A stretch of DNA of 64,000 nt from Hymenobacter sp. APR13 (GTDB taxonomy: Bacteria > Bacteroidota > Bacteroidia > Cytophagales > Hymenobacteraceae). The notes below the pieces were generated by a model. The model ran no database searches and was not told where the DNA came from. It worked only from the letters and a program-made list of their open reading frames with translations. The position numbers and the translations under genes are program-made. How positions within the stretch are numbered: the first letter of the stretch is position 1; every line of letters starts with the position of its first letter. Below are positions 50,319-59,577 of the stretch, one piece after another. The stretch covers positions 3,715,001 to 3,779,000 of the forward strand of contig NZ_CP006587.1 in NCBI RefSeq assembly GCF_000737515.1, written 5' to 3'.

Positions 50319-51149
50319 CTATGCAGCAGCGGGCGGCGGCGGCTGGCACCGCGGGCAGTAGTAGGTAGCGCGGCCGCCTACGTAGCTTTTTGCTATTTCA
50401 ATTTTAGGATGACGCGGACAGTAAATATGGTTATTCGTGCCTGGGGTGGCTGAGTCGTCCCACTCACGGGCATGAATCAGAAACGAAGCCGGGAAATACC
50501 GGTAGGTGGCCTCGTGCCGGATGGCGGTGCTGAGCACCAGCTGGATAGCCGCGTGCAGGGCCTCAAACTCGGCGGTGCTGAGCGTGTGCGCCCGCCGCTC
50601 CGGATGGATCCGCGCCTGGAACAGCACTTCGTCTACAATCCAATTTCCGAGGCCGGCCGTGATGCTCTGGTCGAGCAGCAGCGGCTTGATCATGGGCTTG
50701 CGCGTGCCCAGGGCCTGCTGCAGCTGAGCGGCCGTAATATCGAGGGCGTCGGGCCCCAGCTTTTTGGCTTTCTGGTACTGCGCCACGCCTTCGGCCAGCC
50801 GGATGCGGCCAAACTTGCGGGCATCCACGAAGGCCACGCACAGGCCGCTGCCCAGGTGCAGGGCCACGCGGGTGAAGCGCGGGGCGTCCGGCTCGTCGCG
50901 GTAGGCGCCCACGTCGCCGGTCATGCCGAAGTGCAGCACCAGCACCCGGTCGTCATCGAGGTGCAGAAAGCAGTTTTTGCCCAGGCGGCTGGTGCGCGTG
51001 ACGGTGCGGCCGGTGAGGGCGCGCCGCAGGGTGTCTTCGTCGGTGGCCAGCACTTTGGGGTCTTTCACTTCCAGCGCCGTGATGGTCTGGTCGACCACCA
51101 GGTCGTCGAGGAAGCGGCGGTAGGTTTCTACCTCGGGTAATTCGGGCAT
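50319..51149 (-). CDS. mutM: Formamidopyrimidine-DNA glycosylase (Fpg/MutM family)
   Basis: A 276-residue Fpg/Nei-family DNA repair enzyme that removes oxidised purines and cuts the strand by beta,delta-elimination. The N-terminus PELPEVE gives the catalytic Pro2 and Glu3; Lys58 lies in RLGKNCFLHL. The helix-two-turn-helix region is in GLGNWIVDEVLFQARIHP. The C-terminal zinc finger is unusual: HIYCPRHPKIEIAKSYVGGRATYYCPRC has Cys-x2-His (or His-x2-Cys) in place of the usual Cys-x2-Cys for the first pair, while the last pair is normal. It is followed by its own terminator. Confidence 0.9.
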   Translation of the reverse strand: MPELPEVETYRRFLDDLVVDQTITALEVKDPKVLATDEDTLRRALTGRTVTRTSRLGKNCFLHLDDDRVLVLHFGMTGDVGAYRDEPDAPRFTRVALHLGSGLCVAFVDARKFGRIRLAEGVAQYQKAKKLGPDALDITAAQLQQALGTRKPMIKPLLLDQSITAGLGNWIVDEVLFQARIHPERRAHTLSTAEFEALHAAIQLVLSTAIRHEATYRYFPASFLIHAREWDDSATPGTNNHIYCPRHPKIEIAKSYVGGRATYYCPRCQPPPPAAA

Positions 51150-51248
51150 AAGCAGCGCAAAAAAGGATACGCGCGGCCTGGTGGCCGCGCCGGGGTATAA
51201 CCGCCAACCAGCCGCCGGGGTTGCGCCCCCGGGGCCGGTACCGCCGCG

Positions 51249-52145
51249 CTACAGCGTAAGGCGTCCTTCCAGCACCACCACGCCCGTCCCGCTGATGCGC
51301 ACTGCCTCGATGTCAGTCGGCGGGCCCTGCACCAGCACCTGCACGGTGCCGGGGCGGCCCAGCCAGTGGCCCTGCTCGGCCAGAAACGCCGGCGAATCGA
51401 GCAGGCCGTAGTGCCAGAGGTAGGCCGCCATGCCGCCGGTAGCCGAGCCCGTGACGGGGTCTTCGAGTACATCGGGCGGGGTGCAGATGTGGCGCGCAAA
51501 CGTGCGGCCCGCCGGCGTGGCACCTTCCAGGCAAAACAGATGGGAGCTGAAAAAGCCGGTGGCCTGCCGGTAGGCCAGCAGCGCCTCGGGCTGGGCCAGG
51601 TGCGCCCGGCGCAGGGTGGCGGCGTCGCGCAGGGGCACCATCAGCTGCGGGGTGCCGGTGCTCACGGTTTGCACCACGGCGCCGGGCAGCAGGTCGGCGG
51701 GCGTGAGGCCGAACATCGGCAGCACCTCGGCCGCGTTGTGCACCTGCCCGAACACGGGGCGGCGCTGCGTCATGTGCACTAGGTGCGGGCGGCCGGGCTC
51801 GGCGGGCTCCACGGCCACCGCAATGGGCCCGTGCAGTAGCTCCAGCGTGAGGGGCATAGCGTGCGTGGGGCGCGGTAGGCGGCCGGTGTGCAGCAGGGCC
51901 GTGAGCGTGGCAATGGTGGGGTGGCCGGCCAGCGGAATTTCCTCGGCCGGCGTGAAGTAGCGCACGGCAAAGTCGGCGGTGGCGGAAGTGCGCACGAAGG
52001 CGGTTTCGGGCTGGTTGAACTCTTGGGCCAGGCGCTGCATCTGTTCGGCGGTCAGGTTGTCGGCGTCAAGCACCACGGCGCAGGAATTGCCACCCAGCGC
52101 GGTTTCGGTGAAGGCATCGACCAGCAGAAAAGGATAAACGGGCAT
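51249..52145 (-). CDS. PhzF-family isomerase
   Basis: A 298-residue member of the PhzF/diaminopimelate-epimerase fold. The catalytic glutamate is E47 (FNQPETAFVR), and the second-half signatures are AGHPTIATLTALL and DVLEDPVTGSATGGMAAYLW. PhzF itself isomerises a phenazine precursor, but most family members have unknown substrates and no phenazine genes are here. The start at 52145 (MPVYPFLLVDAF) fits the family N-terminus. It lies between fpg and an M48 peptidase gene on the same strand, with no evident functional link to either. Confidence 0.85.
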   Translation of the reverse strand: MPVYPFLLVDAFTETALGGNSCAVVLDADNLTAEQMQRLAQEFNQPETAFVRTSATADFAVRYFTPAEEIPLAGHPTIATLTALLHTGRLPRPTHAMPLTLELLHGPIAVAVEPAEPGRPHLVHMTQRRPVFGQVHNAAEVLPMFGLTPADLLPGAVVQTVSTGTPQLMVPLRDAATLRRAHLAQPEALLAYRQATGFFSSHLFCLEGATPAGRTFARHICTPPDVLEDPVTGSATGGMAAYLWHYGLLDSPAFLAEQGHWLGRPGTVQVLVQGPPTDIEAVRISGTGVVVLEGRLTL

Positions 52146-52266
52146 CGAAAGCAAAGAGAAGAAGAAAAGAAGCAGCCGGCACCGGCGGCCCTAAAGATAA
52201 CGGCCGGCCCCTGCACGCAGGAGCCGGCCGTTGCCGAAGAGAAGCCAGAACAAAAATCTATGCTGC

Positions 52267-53163
52267 CTACGACGGGTCGGAGAGCATGGCGACCTGGCGG
52301 CCGTTGGCGTCGAACACGCCCCCGGCGGCACTCACGAACAGGCGGCGCTGCTGCCCATCGACGATGATATAAGGATACGACACCGAATCGGAGCGGGTGA
52401 GGCGGCCCACCACCTGCGTGGTGCGGGCTTCCTGGTTGAGGCGCACGATGTTGAGGTGGCTAGTGAGGTAGTAGAGCTCGGCAGGGTTGCTGCGGAACGT
52501 GATTTTGCCGATGGTGTTGCTAGGCTGGCTGATGCGGCTGGCTACCGTGGTTACCGGCGCGGGCATGGGCCGGCTCACGACCATAGCCGGCGAGGCCGAA
52601 GGTGAGGTGCCGCGGGTGCTGGCCACAATCTGCTGGGTGGCGCGCTGCCAGCCCTCGTTAATGGCCTGCAGGCGGGTGCTACGGCCGGGGTGGGTGGGCG
52701 AGGCCTGCTCGTCGGACACCACGGCCATGCCGGCCTGCGCCTGCGCCAGGCTGGCGCCCATCTTGCGCAGCACAAACCCTGAAAACTCGTCGGCTTCCAG
52801 CTCGTCGGCGGGGTTGGAGCCGCCGGGGCGCAGGGTGTGGCCGTTGAGGTGGTGACCCATTTCGTGGGCTAGAATGCTGATGCCGGCCCAGTCGGTGCGG
52901 CCGGCCTGGTTCACGGCCGTCACGAACCGCGGGTTGTAGAGCAGGTAGCGCTTGCCACTGTACACCACGGCGGCGGCATTCTGCACCTGCGAGGTGGCCA
53001 GCAACTCAAAGCGGGGCTTGAGGCCCACTACGTCGGTGATTTCGCGCAGTACGTCGCGCTGTGGAGCGGAGTAGGATTGGGCACCGGCCGTGCCAGCCAG
53101 CAGCAGCCACCCAGCCAGCAGCGAGCCGGCAAAGCGACGAATAAGGCGAGGGTGAAGCGTCAT
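52267..53163 (-). CDS. M48-family metallopeptidase, exported
   Basis: A 298-residue exported zinc peptidase. The signal peptide (about 1-29) ends GTAGAQS. The zinc site is HEMGH (H100, E101, H104) in SILAHEMGHHLNGH; the third ligand is in ADELEADEFSGFVL. Residues ~190-298 form a separate beta-rich part (TIGKITFRSNPAELYYLTSHLNIVRLNQEAR, VDGQQRRLFVSAAGGVFD), perhaps a binding module. It is the second M48 peptidase in the window; the first (13150-13944) is a lipoprotein with only the peptidase domain. Likely periplasmic protein turnover. Nothing in the neighbourhood identifies a substrate. Confidence 0.85.
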   Translation of the reverse strand: MTLHPRLIRRFAGSLLAGWLLLAGTAGAQSYSAPQRDVLREITDVVGLKPRFELLATSQVQNAAAVVYSGKRYLLYNPRFVTAVNQAGRTDWAGISILAHEMGHHLNGHTLRPGGSNPADELEADEFSGFVLRKMGASLAQAQAGMAVVSDEQASPTHPGRSTRLQAINEGWQRATQQIVASTRGTSPSASPAMVVSRPMPAPVTTVASRISQPSNTIGKITFRSNPAELYYLTSHLNIVRLNQEARTTQVVGRLTRSDSVSYPYIIVDGQQRRLFVSAAGGVFDANGRQVAMLSDPS

Positions 53164-53282
53164 GAGAAGTCGTTTAGAAGCGAAACTAACAGAAGAGAGA
53201 AGTCAGTAATCGTGCCGAAATGGCTGCTTCTATAACGCGAGGGCGCTGGTTTTAGTGCGTTTTTACGGGTCGCGCTACTGCC

Positions 53283-55073
53283 TTACGCCGGCTGGCGCTG
53301 GGGGCGGATGGAGGCCTGGGGCCGCTCGCCAATCTGCTGGCGCCACATGGCGTAGTAGAGGCCCCGCTGCTCCAGCAGTTCCTCGTGGCGGCCGGCTTCG
53401 GCTACGTGGCCGCGCTCCAGCACGAAGATGCGGTCGGCGTGCAGGATGGTGCTCAGGCGGTGGGCAATGAGGATGGTGATGTGCTGGCGCGAACCCGACA
53501 GCTCCCGCACGGTCTGGCTGATTTCTTCTTCCGTGAGGGAATCCAGGGCCGAGGTGGCTTCGTCGAATACCAGCAGGGTGGGGCGGCGCAGCAGGGCCCG
53601 GGCGATGCTGAGGCGCTGCTTTTCGCCGCCCGATACCTTCACACCGCCTTCGCCGATTACCGTATCGAGGCCCAGCGGGGCGCGGGCCAGCAGGGTGTCG
53701 GCGGCGGCCTGGTGCATGGCGTGCAGGCACTGCTCGTCGGTGGCATTAGGGGCCACGAAGCGTAGGTTTTCGCGGATGGTGCCGGCGAAGAGCTGGGTGT
53801 CCTGAGTCACGAAGCCGATCTGCTCGCGCAGGGTGTCCAGGTCTAGCTCGGGGCCGGGGATGCCGTTGTAGAGAATCCGGCCCTGGGCGGGCGGGTAAAG
53901 GCCCACCAGCAGCTTCACGAGCGTGGTTTTGCCCGAGCCCGAGGGGCCCACGAAAGCAATGGTTTCGCCCAGCTTGGTCTGGAAGCTGATGCCGTCGAGG
54001 GCGGGGGCGCTGGCCGTGAGGTGCTGGAAGTGCACGTCGTCGAAGGCCAGGGTTTCGATCTGGTCGATGGTTTTGGGGTGAGCCGGCTTGACTTCCTTGG
54101 GCGTGTCGAGAATCTGCTGATAGTTGGCCAGTGAGGCCTCAGTCTCGCGGTAGATGTTGATGAGGGTGCCCATTTCCTGCAACGGCCCGAAAATGGCGAA
54201 GGAGTAGAAGAAGAACGTGATGAACTTGCCCGGCTGAATCACGCCCTGCACCACCAGAAACACCAGCATCAGAAGAATCACGTTGCGCATCAGGTTCACG
54301 AAAGTGCCCTGCACAAACGAAAGGGAGCGGAGGTAGCGCACCTTCTTGAGCTCCAGCTTCAGAATTTTGCCGGTGGTGGCGTTCAGGCGCTGGGTTTCCT
54401 GCTGGGCCAGCCCCAGGCTCTTGATCAGCTCAATGTTGCGCAAACTCTCGGTGGTGGAGCCGGCCAGCGCCGTGGTTTCGGCCACGATGGTTTTCTGAAT
54501 CACCTTGATGCGCTTGCTCAGGAAAAAGCTCAGCGCGCCCAGCAACGGAATGGTCAGGAAGTACACCAGGGCAATGGGCCAGTACACGCTCAGGGCGTAC
54601 CACGTCACGAAAATGATTCCCACCAACGAGATGAACAGGATGTTGATGAAGCTCTGAATGAGCTTCTCCACGTCGGTGCGCACCTTCTGCAGCTTGCCCA
54701 GCGTTTCGCCCGAACGTTGGTCCTCGAACACCTGGTAGGGCAGCTCCAGCGAGTGGCGCAGGCCGTCGGAGTACAGCTCAGCGCCCAGCCGCTGGGTGAT
54801 GACGTTGGTGTAGTAGTCCTGGAAGTTCTTGGCGATGCGCGACACCATGGCCACGCCCAGGGCCTTGAGAATCAGCAGCCCGGCCCCGCCCGAAACAAAC
54901 GCCCAGAACGTGGGATGCTGGGTGCTTTTCAGGGCCGGCGACACGTACCGGTCGATAATCTGCCCCAGAATGAAGGGGTCGAGTAGGGAAAATATCTGGT
55001 TGATGGCGGCTAACAGCAGAGCCAGGGCCAGCAGGCCCCAGTAGTGGCGCAGGTAGCGGTAGAGTAATTGCAT
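53283..55073 (-). CDS. ABC exporter, fused membrane and ATPase domains
   Basis: A 596-residue half-transporter that works as a dimer. Six membrane segments cover about residues 10-310 (LLYRYLRHYWGLLALALLLAAINQIFSLLDPF ...). The ATPase domain has Walker A VGPSGSGKTTLVKLL, a Q-loop in GFVTQDTQLFAG, the signature VSGGEKQRLSIARALL, Walker B LLVFDEATSALD and the H-loop ILIAHRLSTI. All motifs are intact. It belongs to the MsbA/BmrA-like multidrug and lipid exporters; the cargo is unknown. ATG 55073 is placed at the first membrane segment. It shares its strand with the MFS_3 gene upstream, about 100 bases away, and both may export toxic compounds. Confidence 0.9.
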   Translation of the reverse strand: MQLLYRYLRHYWGLLALALLLAAINQIFSLLDPFILGQIIDRYVSPALKSTQHPTFWAFVSGGAGLLILKALGVAMVSRIAKNFQDYYTNVITQRLGAELYSDGLRHSLELPYQVFEDQRSGETLGKLQKVRTDVEKLIQSFINILFISLVGIIFVTWYALSVYWPIALVYFLTIPLLGALSFFLSKRIKVIQKTIVAETTALAGSTTESLRNIELIKSLGLAQQETQRLNATTGKILKLELKKVRYLRSLSFVQGTFVNLMRNVILLMLVFLVVQGVIQPGKFITFFFYSFAIFGPLQEMGTLINIYRETEASLANYQQILDTPKEVKPAHPKTIDQIETLAFDDVHFQHLTASAPALDGISFQTKLGETIAFVGPSGSGKTTLVKLLVGLYPPAQGRILYNGIPGPELDLDTLREQIGFVTQDTQLFAGTIRENLRFVAPNATDEQCLHAMHQAAADTLLARAPLGLDTVIGEGGVKVSGGEKQRLSIARALLRRPTLLVFDEATSALDSLTEEEISQTVRELSGSRQHITILIAHRLSTILHADRIFVLERGHVAEAGRHEELLEQRGLYYAMWRQQIGERPQASIRPQRQPA

Positions 55074-55169
55074 GAGGCAGTGTGAGAGGAGAGAACGAAC
55101 ATAAGCACCGAGACCGGCTAAATGTTCAGTGCGGGCAAAGGTCACATTTCCCGGGCTTCGGCTGCGCGG

Positions 55170-56858
55170 TTACGTAGCCTCGCCGGCGGTGCTGGCTACC
55201 AGGCGGGTGCTGCCGGGCACCATCACCGGAGGCGGCGTGGCAGCCGTGTACGTCTGCGCCAGCAGGTGCGCCACGGCCGGGGTGTCGGGGCCTTGGTGCA
55301 GGGCCCGGAGCTGGGTTTTCAGCGCCGCCTCGTCGCGGCTCACGCCCCGCTCGTGCTGCTGGGCGTGCTCCTCCCACGATTCGGTCATGAAGTATTCCAC
55401 CAGGCGGGTGGGTTCGGCCAGGTCCACGTACAGGCCCCAGCCAATGGCCCCTTCGCGGCGCCGGATATCGGCCAGCTGGTCCATGAGGTAGGTGAAAGCG
55501 GGGCGGTCGGCGGGCGCGACGTAGTAGGTGGTAGTGATGATGACCGGGCCGGCGGTGGGGGCCGGAGCTTCAGCCAGCTGCGGCTGAGGGCGGGGGCGAG
55601 CTGGCGTGTGGTCGAGGGTTTCGGGCGCGTTGTAGAGGGAGAAGCGCAGGCCCAGCAGCGTGCTGAGTGTAAGCCAACTGGCCGCGCCGGCCAGCGCCGC
55701 CGGTAGCCCCCAGCGGCTGGCCACCGCGCCCCACACCACGCTGCCCAGCGCCATGCCGCCCTGAATGGTAAGCAGGTACAGGCTGATGGTGCGGGCCTGC
55801 ACCCAGCGCGGTACCACCGTCTGCACCCCCACGCTGAAGGAGTTCAGTACCAGCATCCAGGCCAGGCCCACCAGCACCAGCAGCGCCATCAGTAGCGGCT
55901 TGCTGCCCGAGTAGGCCAGCCCCAGCAGCCCCAGCGCAAACGCGGCAGTGGCCAGCGTCACGCGCCAGTCGATGCTAAGGCGCTGGTTGAGGCGCGGCAG
56001 CAGCAGCGCCCCCAGCACCGCCCCGGCCCCCATGCATGAGAGCAGAATGGAATAGAACGAAGTGGGCAACTGCAGCTGCCGGATCACCACGGCCGGCATC
56101 AGGGCCAGCAGAGCACTAGCCCCAAACGTGAAGCTCACGCCCCGCACCAGAATGTGCTGCACCGGCGGCGAAAACCGGGCGTAGCGCACTCCGCCCCGGA
56201 TGGCCGCCACCACCCGCTCGGTAGCTAGCGTGGACGTAGCCTGCGGTGCCCGTTTCCAGCTATACACCATGTAGATGGTGGCCAGAAACGACAGCCCGTT
56301 CAGCAGAAACGCCGCCCCCGCCGAGAAATACCCAATCACCAATCCGCCCAGCGCCGGCCCGAAGGCCCGGGCCAGGTTGAAGCTGACGCTGTTGAGGGCA
56401 ATGGCCTGGGGCAGTTCGGCGCGCGGCACCAACTCGGGCGTCACGGTTTGCCAGACGGGATTATTCAGTGCACCACCCAGTCCCAGCAGAAATGTAAGCA
56501 GCAGCAGCAGCCATGGATTGTTGAAGCCCAGCAGCGTGATGGCCGCCAGCAGCAGCGCCACCGTGGCCATCCAGGTTTGGGTGGTGAGCAGCATCTTGCG
56601 GCGGTCCACCAAGTCGGCGAGGGCCCCGGCGGGCAGACTCAGCAGAAACACGGGCAGCGCCGAGGCCGTCTGGAGCAGGGCCACCAGCACCGGCGAGGGC
56701 GTAAGCTGCGTCATCAAACCCACGGCGCCCACGTTCTGCATCCAGGTGCCGATGTTGCTCACGAATGACGCAATCCAGAGCATCCGGAAGATGGGAATGC
56801 GCAGCGGCGTGAATGGAGAAGAGGCGGCGGGCAGGAGCGGCGGAGCAGAGGCAGGCAT
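55170..56858 (-). CDS. MFS_3-type transporter with C-terminal monooxygenase-like domain
   Basis: A 562-residue membrane protein of the MFS_3/EntS group (PF05977). About 12 segments fill residues 20-420 (FRMLWIASFVSNIGTWMQNVGAVGL, PWLLLLLTFLLGLGGALNNPVWQ with the conserved NPVWQ). The last ~120 residues form a soluble domain (VIITTTYYVAPADRPAFTYLMDQLADIRRREGAIGWGLYVDLAEP) resembling antibiotic-biosynthesis-monooxygenase (ABM) folds. That tail is a known feature of this subgroup. Relatives export enterobactin-type siderophores or drugs. ATG 56858 is at the start of MFS similarity. Confidence 0.85.
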   Translation of the reverse strand: MPASAPPLLPAASSPFTPLRIPIFRMLWIASFVSNIGTWMQNVGAVGLMTQLTPSPVLVALLQTASALPVFLLSLPAGALADLVDRRKMLLTTQTWMATVALLLAAITLLGFNNPWLLLLLTFLLGLGGALNNPVWQTVTPELVPRAELPQAIALNSVSFNLARAFGPALGGLVIGYFSAGAAFLLNGLSFLATIYMVYSWKRAPQATSTLATERVVAAIRGGVRYARFSPPVQHILVRGVSFTFGASALLALMPAVVIRQLQLPTSFYSILLSCMGAGAVLGALLLPRLNQRLSIDWRVTLATAAFALGLLGLAYSGSKPLLMALLVLVGLAWMLVLNSFSVGVQTVVPRWVQARTISLYLLTIQGGMALGSVVWGAVASRWGLPAALAGAASWLTLSTLLGLRFSLYNAPETLDHTPARPRPQPQLAEAPAPTAGPVIITTTYYVAPADRPAFTYLMDQLADIRRREGAIGWGLYVDLAEPTRLVEYFMTESWEEHAQQHERGVSRDEAALKTQLRALHQGPDTPAVAHLLAQTYTAATPPPVMVPGSTRLVASTAGEAT

Positions 56859-57063
56859 AGAAACGGAAGCGGTAGACCAGCCTAGTACGTAATTGTCTAC
56901 GCTACGACTGCCGGACCAGCGCCAGCGTGCTGCACTACTATCTTTGCCAGGCCGGCTTCCAAGCCAAGTACCCCAGGGCCCACTACAGCACAGGCCCCGA
57001 TGCGCCGTGCACCGAGGCCTGTAGAGCACTGCTTACAAACAGCGCAAAAAGCCAGGAAACAAC

Positions 57064-57297
57064 TTACTCCTGAATCGGTGAGCGGCGGACCAGGCCGCCT
57101 TTGCGTCCGGCTTCCCGGGCTTCTTCCGAAGTAAACCGATGGCCTCGGCCGCTGGCGTGGGAAGCTTTGCCGCCTTCGCGGGCAATGCGCCGCTGCAGCT
57201 CCGGATCCATCGAGGCAAAGCCACGACAGCTGGTAGTGGAAGGACCCGGAGCGGCTGCATTGGGCATAGATATGGCAGATGCGTGGATAGTAGCCAT
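57064..57297 (-). CDS. KGG-motif stress protein
   Basis: A 77-residue hydrophilic protein with the KGG (GsiB/YciG/con-10 type) repeat: LQRRIAREGGKASHASGRGHRFTSEEAREAGRKGG. The alternation of EGGK and RKGG units is the family signature. These proteins accumulate under starvation, heat or desiccation in many bacteria; the molecular function is not known. The ATG at 57297 (MATIHASAIS) avoids an unrelated hydrophobic extension of the longer frame. It is followed closely upstream by the STAS gene (57338) on the same strand, suggesting a stress-response pair. Confidence 0.8.
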   Translation of the reverse strand: MATIHASAISMPNAAAPGPSTTSCRGFASMDPELQRRIAREGGKASHASGRGHRFTSEEAREAGRKGGLVRRSPIQE

Positions 57298-57337
57298 AAA
57301 CGAAGGAATAAAAGGGTGAAAAAGTAGAAAGCTGATT

Positions 57338-57670
57338 TTAGACCAGAGTTTGCTGTCCACTTGGTGTTGCGGAAGCTGGCCAGATCCGGAAAAGCTGTTG
57401 CAGTTGTAGCAGCTGCAACGCCCGCAGCAAAGTGGGGCCTACATTGTAGAGCAGCAGCTCGGCACCGGCCGTACGGGTGAGCAGCAGCCGGGATACCAGA
57501 AAGCTGACGCCGCGGGTGCGCAGGCAGCGCAAGTGCTGGCAGTCTACCAGCAGGTTGGGGCGCTGCGTGGGGTTGCCCTTCCGAAGGCGCCGAACCAGCT
57601 CCACCGAATCAGCAGCGTCGATATCCACTGCATAGGCAGGAGTAGCAAGAAGCTGTGCATCAAATAGCAT
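57338..57670 (-). CDS. STAS-domain protein, anti-sigma-factor antagonist type
   Basis: A 110-residue protein with a STAS-like fold: YAVDIDAADSVELVRRLRKG, then LLVDCQHLRCLRTRGVSFLVSRLLLTRTAGAELLLYNVGPTLLRALQLLQLQQLFRI. The Asp-x-x-x-Leu pattern and the last helix match STAS, but the phosphorylatable serine (DxSG) is not obvious: DCQHLRCLRT replaces it, so it may not be switched by phosphorylation. STAS proteins usually regulate sigma factors or sit in stressosome-like complexes. It is 41 bases upstream of the KGG gene on the same strand, and next to CheB-type genes, which fits a stress-signalling block. Confidence 0.7.
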   Translation of the reverse strand: MLFDAQLLATPAYAVDIDAADSVELVRRLRKGNPTQRPNLLVDCQHLRCLRTRGVSFLVSRLLLTRTAGAELLLYNVGPTLLRALQLLQLQQLFRIWPASATPSGQQTLV

Positions 57671-58337
57671 AAAACAGGTTTGGTTATGGTAGTAGTAGAA
57701 CAGCCGGGAGTTTTCGCACCTATCCGTCAGAATCTAGCCTCTGTCAACTCAGGTGCTAGGTAAAATTAGCGTACATATTAGCGCGATAAGTCAGTGTTAA
57801 TAACCAAATTAGCGCTACGTATTAACCGCTTCGATGCAGCACAAGTCTGAGCTGGGGGATGCTCTACTGAATGAGGAATACAGCGGTGGAGAGCAGCGCC
57901 GGGCCGGCATCCAGCACCAGATTGGGCAGCACCGTGGCTGCCCCGGCTTCTGTGAGCAGCAACGCGTGTTACGGCTCCGGCAACCCATACGATTCGTAGA
58001 GTAGCAGCCAGTGCGCTACTGGCGGCGCATCAGTAGCAACAGGCAAGCCGAATAGGGCCAGATGCTGATAAATGCTCGCTCTTGTAACCTGGCCTGAATG
58101 AATAGAGAAACCACTACCAGCACTGTCTGCTACACTCTCTGCCCTGCATAACTGTTCCTAGGCTTACACGTTTCTGCGGCCTGTTGGCTACTTGGTGGCT
58201 GGATTTGCTTGAACGCAGTAACCAGATCGGGTAGCAGCTGCAGAAATACTGAAAAGCAGCCGACCCTATACGGACTTTGCGAGTCCGTATTTCCCGAACC
58301 AGTGAACCACTACCCGCACAGCTCTGCGGATACAGCT
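57671..58337. other. Gene-poor 667-bp gap with possible decayed reading frame
   Basis: No intact gene is visible. On the minus strand a stretch of plausible coding sequence, broken by a TAA, spans about 57864-58110: ...YQHLALFGLPVATDAPPVAHW... stop ...TEAGAATVLPNLVLDAGPALL.... I do not recognise it. A perfect hairpin ATACGGACT-TTGCG-AGTCCGTAT lies at 58267-58289, downstream of the cheB-like gene, but lacks a T-run. Confidence 0.35.
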
Positions 58338-59369
58338 CTAAGACTCGCTAGCTGCGTTGCTCGCATTATGGGCGCTTAACCCGTTCACGCCGTTGAGCAT
58401 AAACTCACGCAGCCGATTGATGTGACGCTTTATTTCTTCCAGGCGCTCCTGCTGCTGGGCGCTCCACGGGGTCTGTTTGCGTGAAGCCATGCTGGAAAGC
58501 AGGTTTTTGCGCTCTTCCATCATGCGCAGGGCCACCCACAGCGTTTCTTCCAGTCCCTGGCGCGAGCTGTCCAGCAGAGCCTCAGCCGTGAAGGCGTGGC
58601 CGGTATGGCAGCGGAAGCGCAGCACACTGCCGTGCTCTAGCTTCCAGAGCGAGCCGCCGCAGTCGGGGCAGGTGAATGGCGTTGGCGCGCCGATGTGCTG
58701 TACTTCAGAAATTGTCCCTACCACACGGGCCGCAATAGCCGCCTCAGCTTGGATGTCTTCAGGAATAGGCACGGGAGCAGGCGGCGGCACGCGCGTAAGT
58801 TCCTGCAACAACTGCCCCATCTGAGGCAGGGGCGTCACGTAGTCGATGGCTACGTTGCGAAGGGCCGTTTCGGGCATGCTCGGATAGTCGGCATCCTGCG
58901 GGTCCTGCACCACGGCGCGGCCGCCGCAGCGCTTAACGAAGTCGAGGCCGGCAGTACCATCGTGCAGCATGCCCGTGAGCACCACCCCAATAACGGCGCT
59001 GCCATAGTGCACGGCCGCCGACCGGAATAGGGCATCGACGGCGGGCCGGTAGCTGTTTTCGCGCGGCCCTTTTGTAACCAGCAGCCGGCCTTCAAACACC
59101 AGGAGGTGGCGGTCGGCGGGGGCCAGGTACAAGTGGCCCGCCTGAATCGGCTGTTCGTCGGTTGCTACCTGACAGGACAAGGAGGTATGCAGGCTTAGGT
59201 GATGCACAATGTGCGCGCCGGAAGAGTTGGCCGCCAGGTGCTGCACAACCAGCACGGCGGCGGGCAGCGTGGCCGGCAGCTGTGCTACCAGCTGCACCAG
59301 GGCCTGCAGACCGCCAGACGAAGTGCCAACAACAATCAGGTGGGGAGACGCGGGGGAGGGATTGTTCAT
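58338..59369 (-). CDS. Stand-alone CheB-type methylesterase
   Basis: A 343-residue CheB methylesterase without the N-terminal receiver domain. The catalytic triad is S17 (VGTSSGG), H44 (VVQHLAAN) and D137 (LTGMLHDGTAG). After residue ~195 there is a zinc-ribbon-like part, CPDCGGSLWKLEHGSVLRFRCHTGHAF, and a helical end (MEERKNLLSSMASRKQTPWSAQQQERLEEIKRHI). With no receiver domain it cannot be switched by CheA phosphorylation in the usual way. It is divergent from the CheB-CheR-PAS gene, so the locus encodes two methylesterase domains but shows no chemoreceptor or CheA. A role outside classical chemotaxis is likely. Confidence 0.87.
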   Translation of the reverse strand: MNNPSPASPHLIVVGTSSGGLQALVQLVAQLPATLPAAVLVVQHLAANSSGAHIVHHLSLHTSLSCQVATDEQPIQAGHLYLAPADRHLLVFEGRLLVTKGPRENSYRPAVDALFRSAAVHYGSAVIGVVLTGMLHDGTAGLDFVKRCGGRAVVQDPQDADYPSMPETALRNVAIDYVTPLPQMGQLLQELTRVPPPAPVPIPEDIQAEAAIAARVVGTISEVQHIGAPTPFTCPDCGGSLWKLEHGSVLRFRCHTGHAFTAEALLDSSRQGLEETLWVALRMMEERKNLLSSMASRKQTPWSAQQQERLEEIKRHINRLREFMLNGVNGLSAHNASNAASES

Positions 59370-59516
59370 ACAGTATCAAGCGTGGCTGGCCAACCAGTAG
59401 TCAGGCTGCAGTCATATAGTTGGTACGGGCGAAAAAGCCGTTTGGCTGCCTGTTGAGCTTGATTTTGCGAAACGGATATCTGCTCAGCCGGGGGTAGGAA
59501 GGCCCGGCTTTCTGGT

Positions 59517-59524
59517 TACTTTTG
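59517..59524 (+). promoter_or_regulatory. Candidate -7 element, CheB-CheR-PAS gene
   Basis: TACTTTTG matches TAnnTTTG, 53 bases before the ATG at 59578; no clear -33 element. Confidence 0.4.
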
Positions 59525-59577
59525 GGCGCTGCCTTTGCAGTATGCCTGTTCTTTCTCCGGCATCTGATCCATAGTTT

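Noticed and set aside
51249..52145. Phenazine biosynthesis gene phzF
   Set aside because: The fold is PhzF-like, but no other phenazine genes are nearby and the family is broad.
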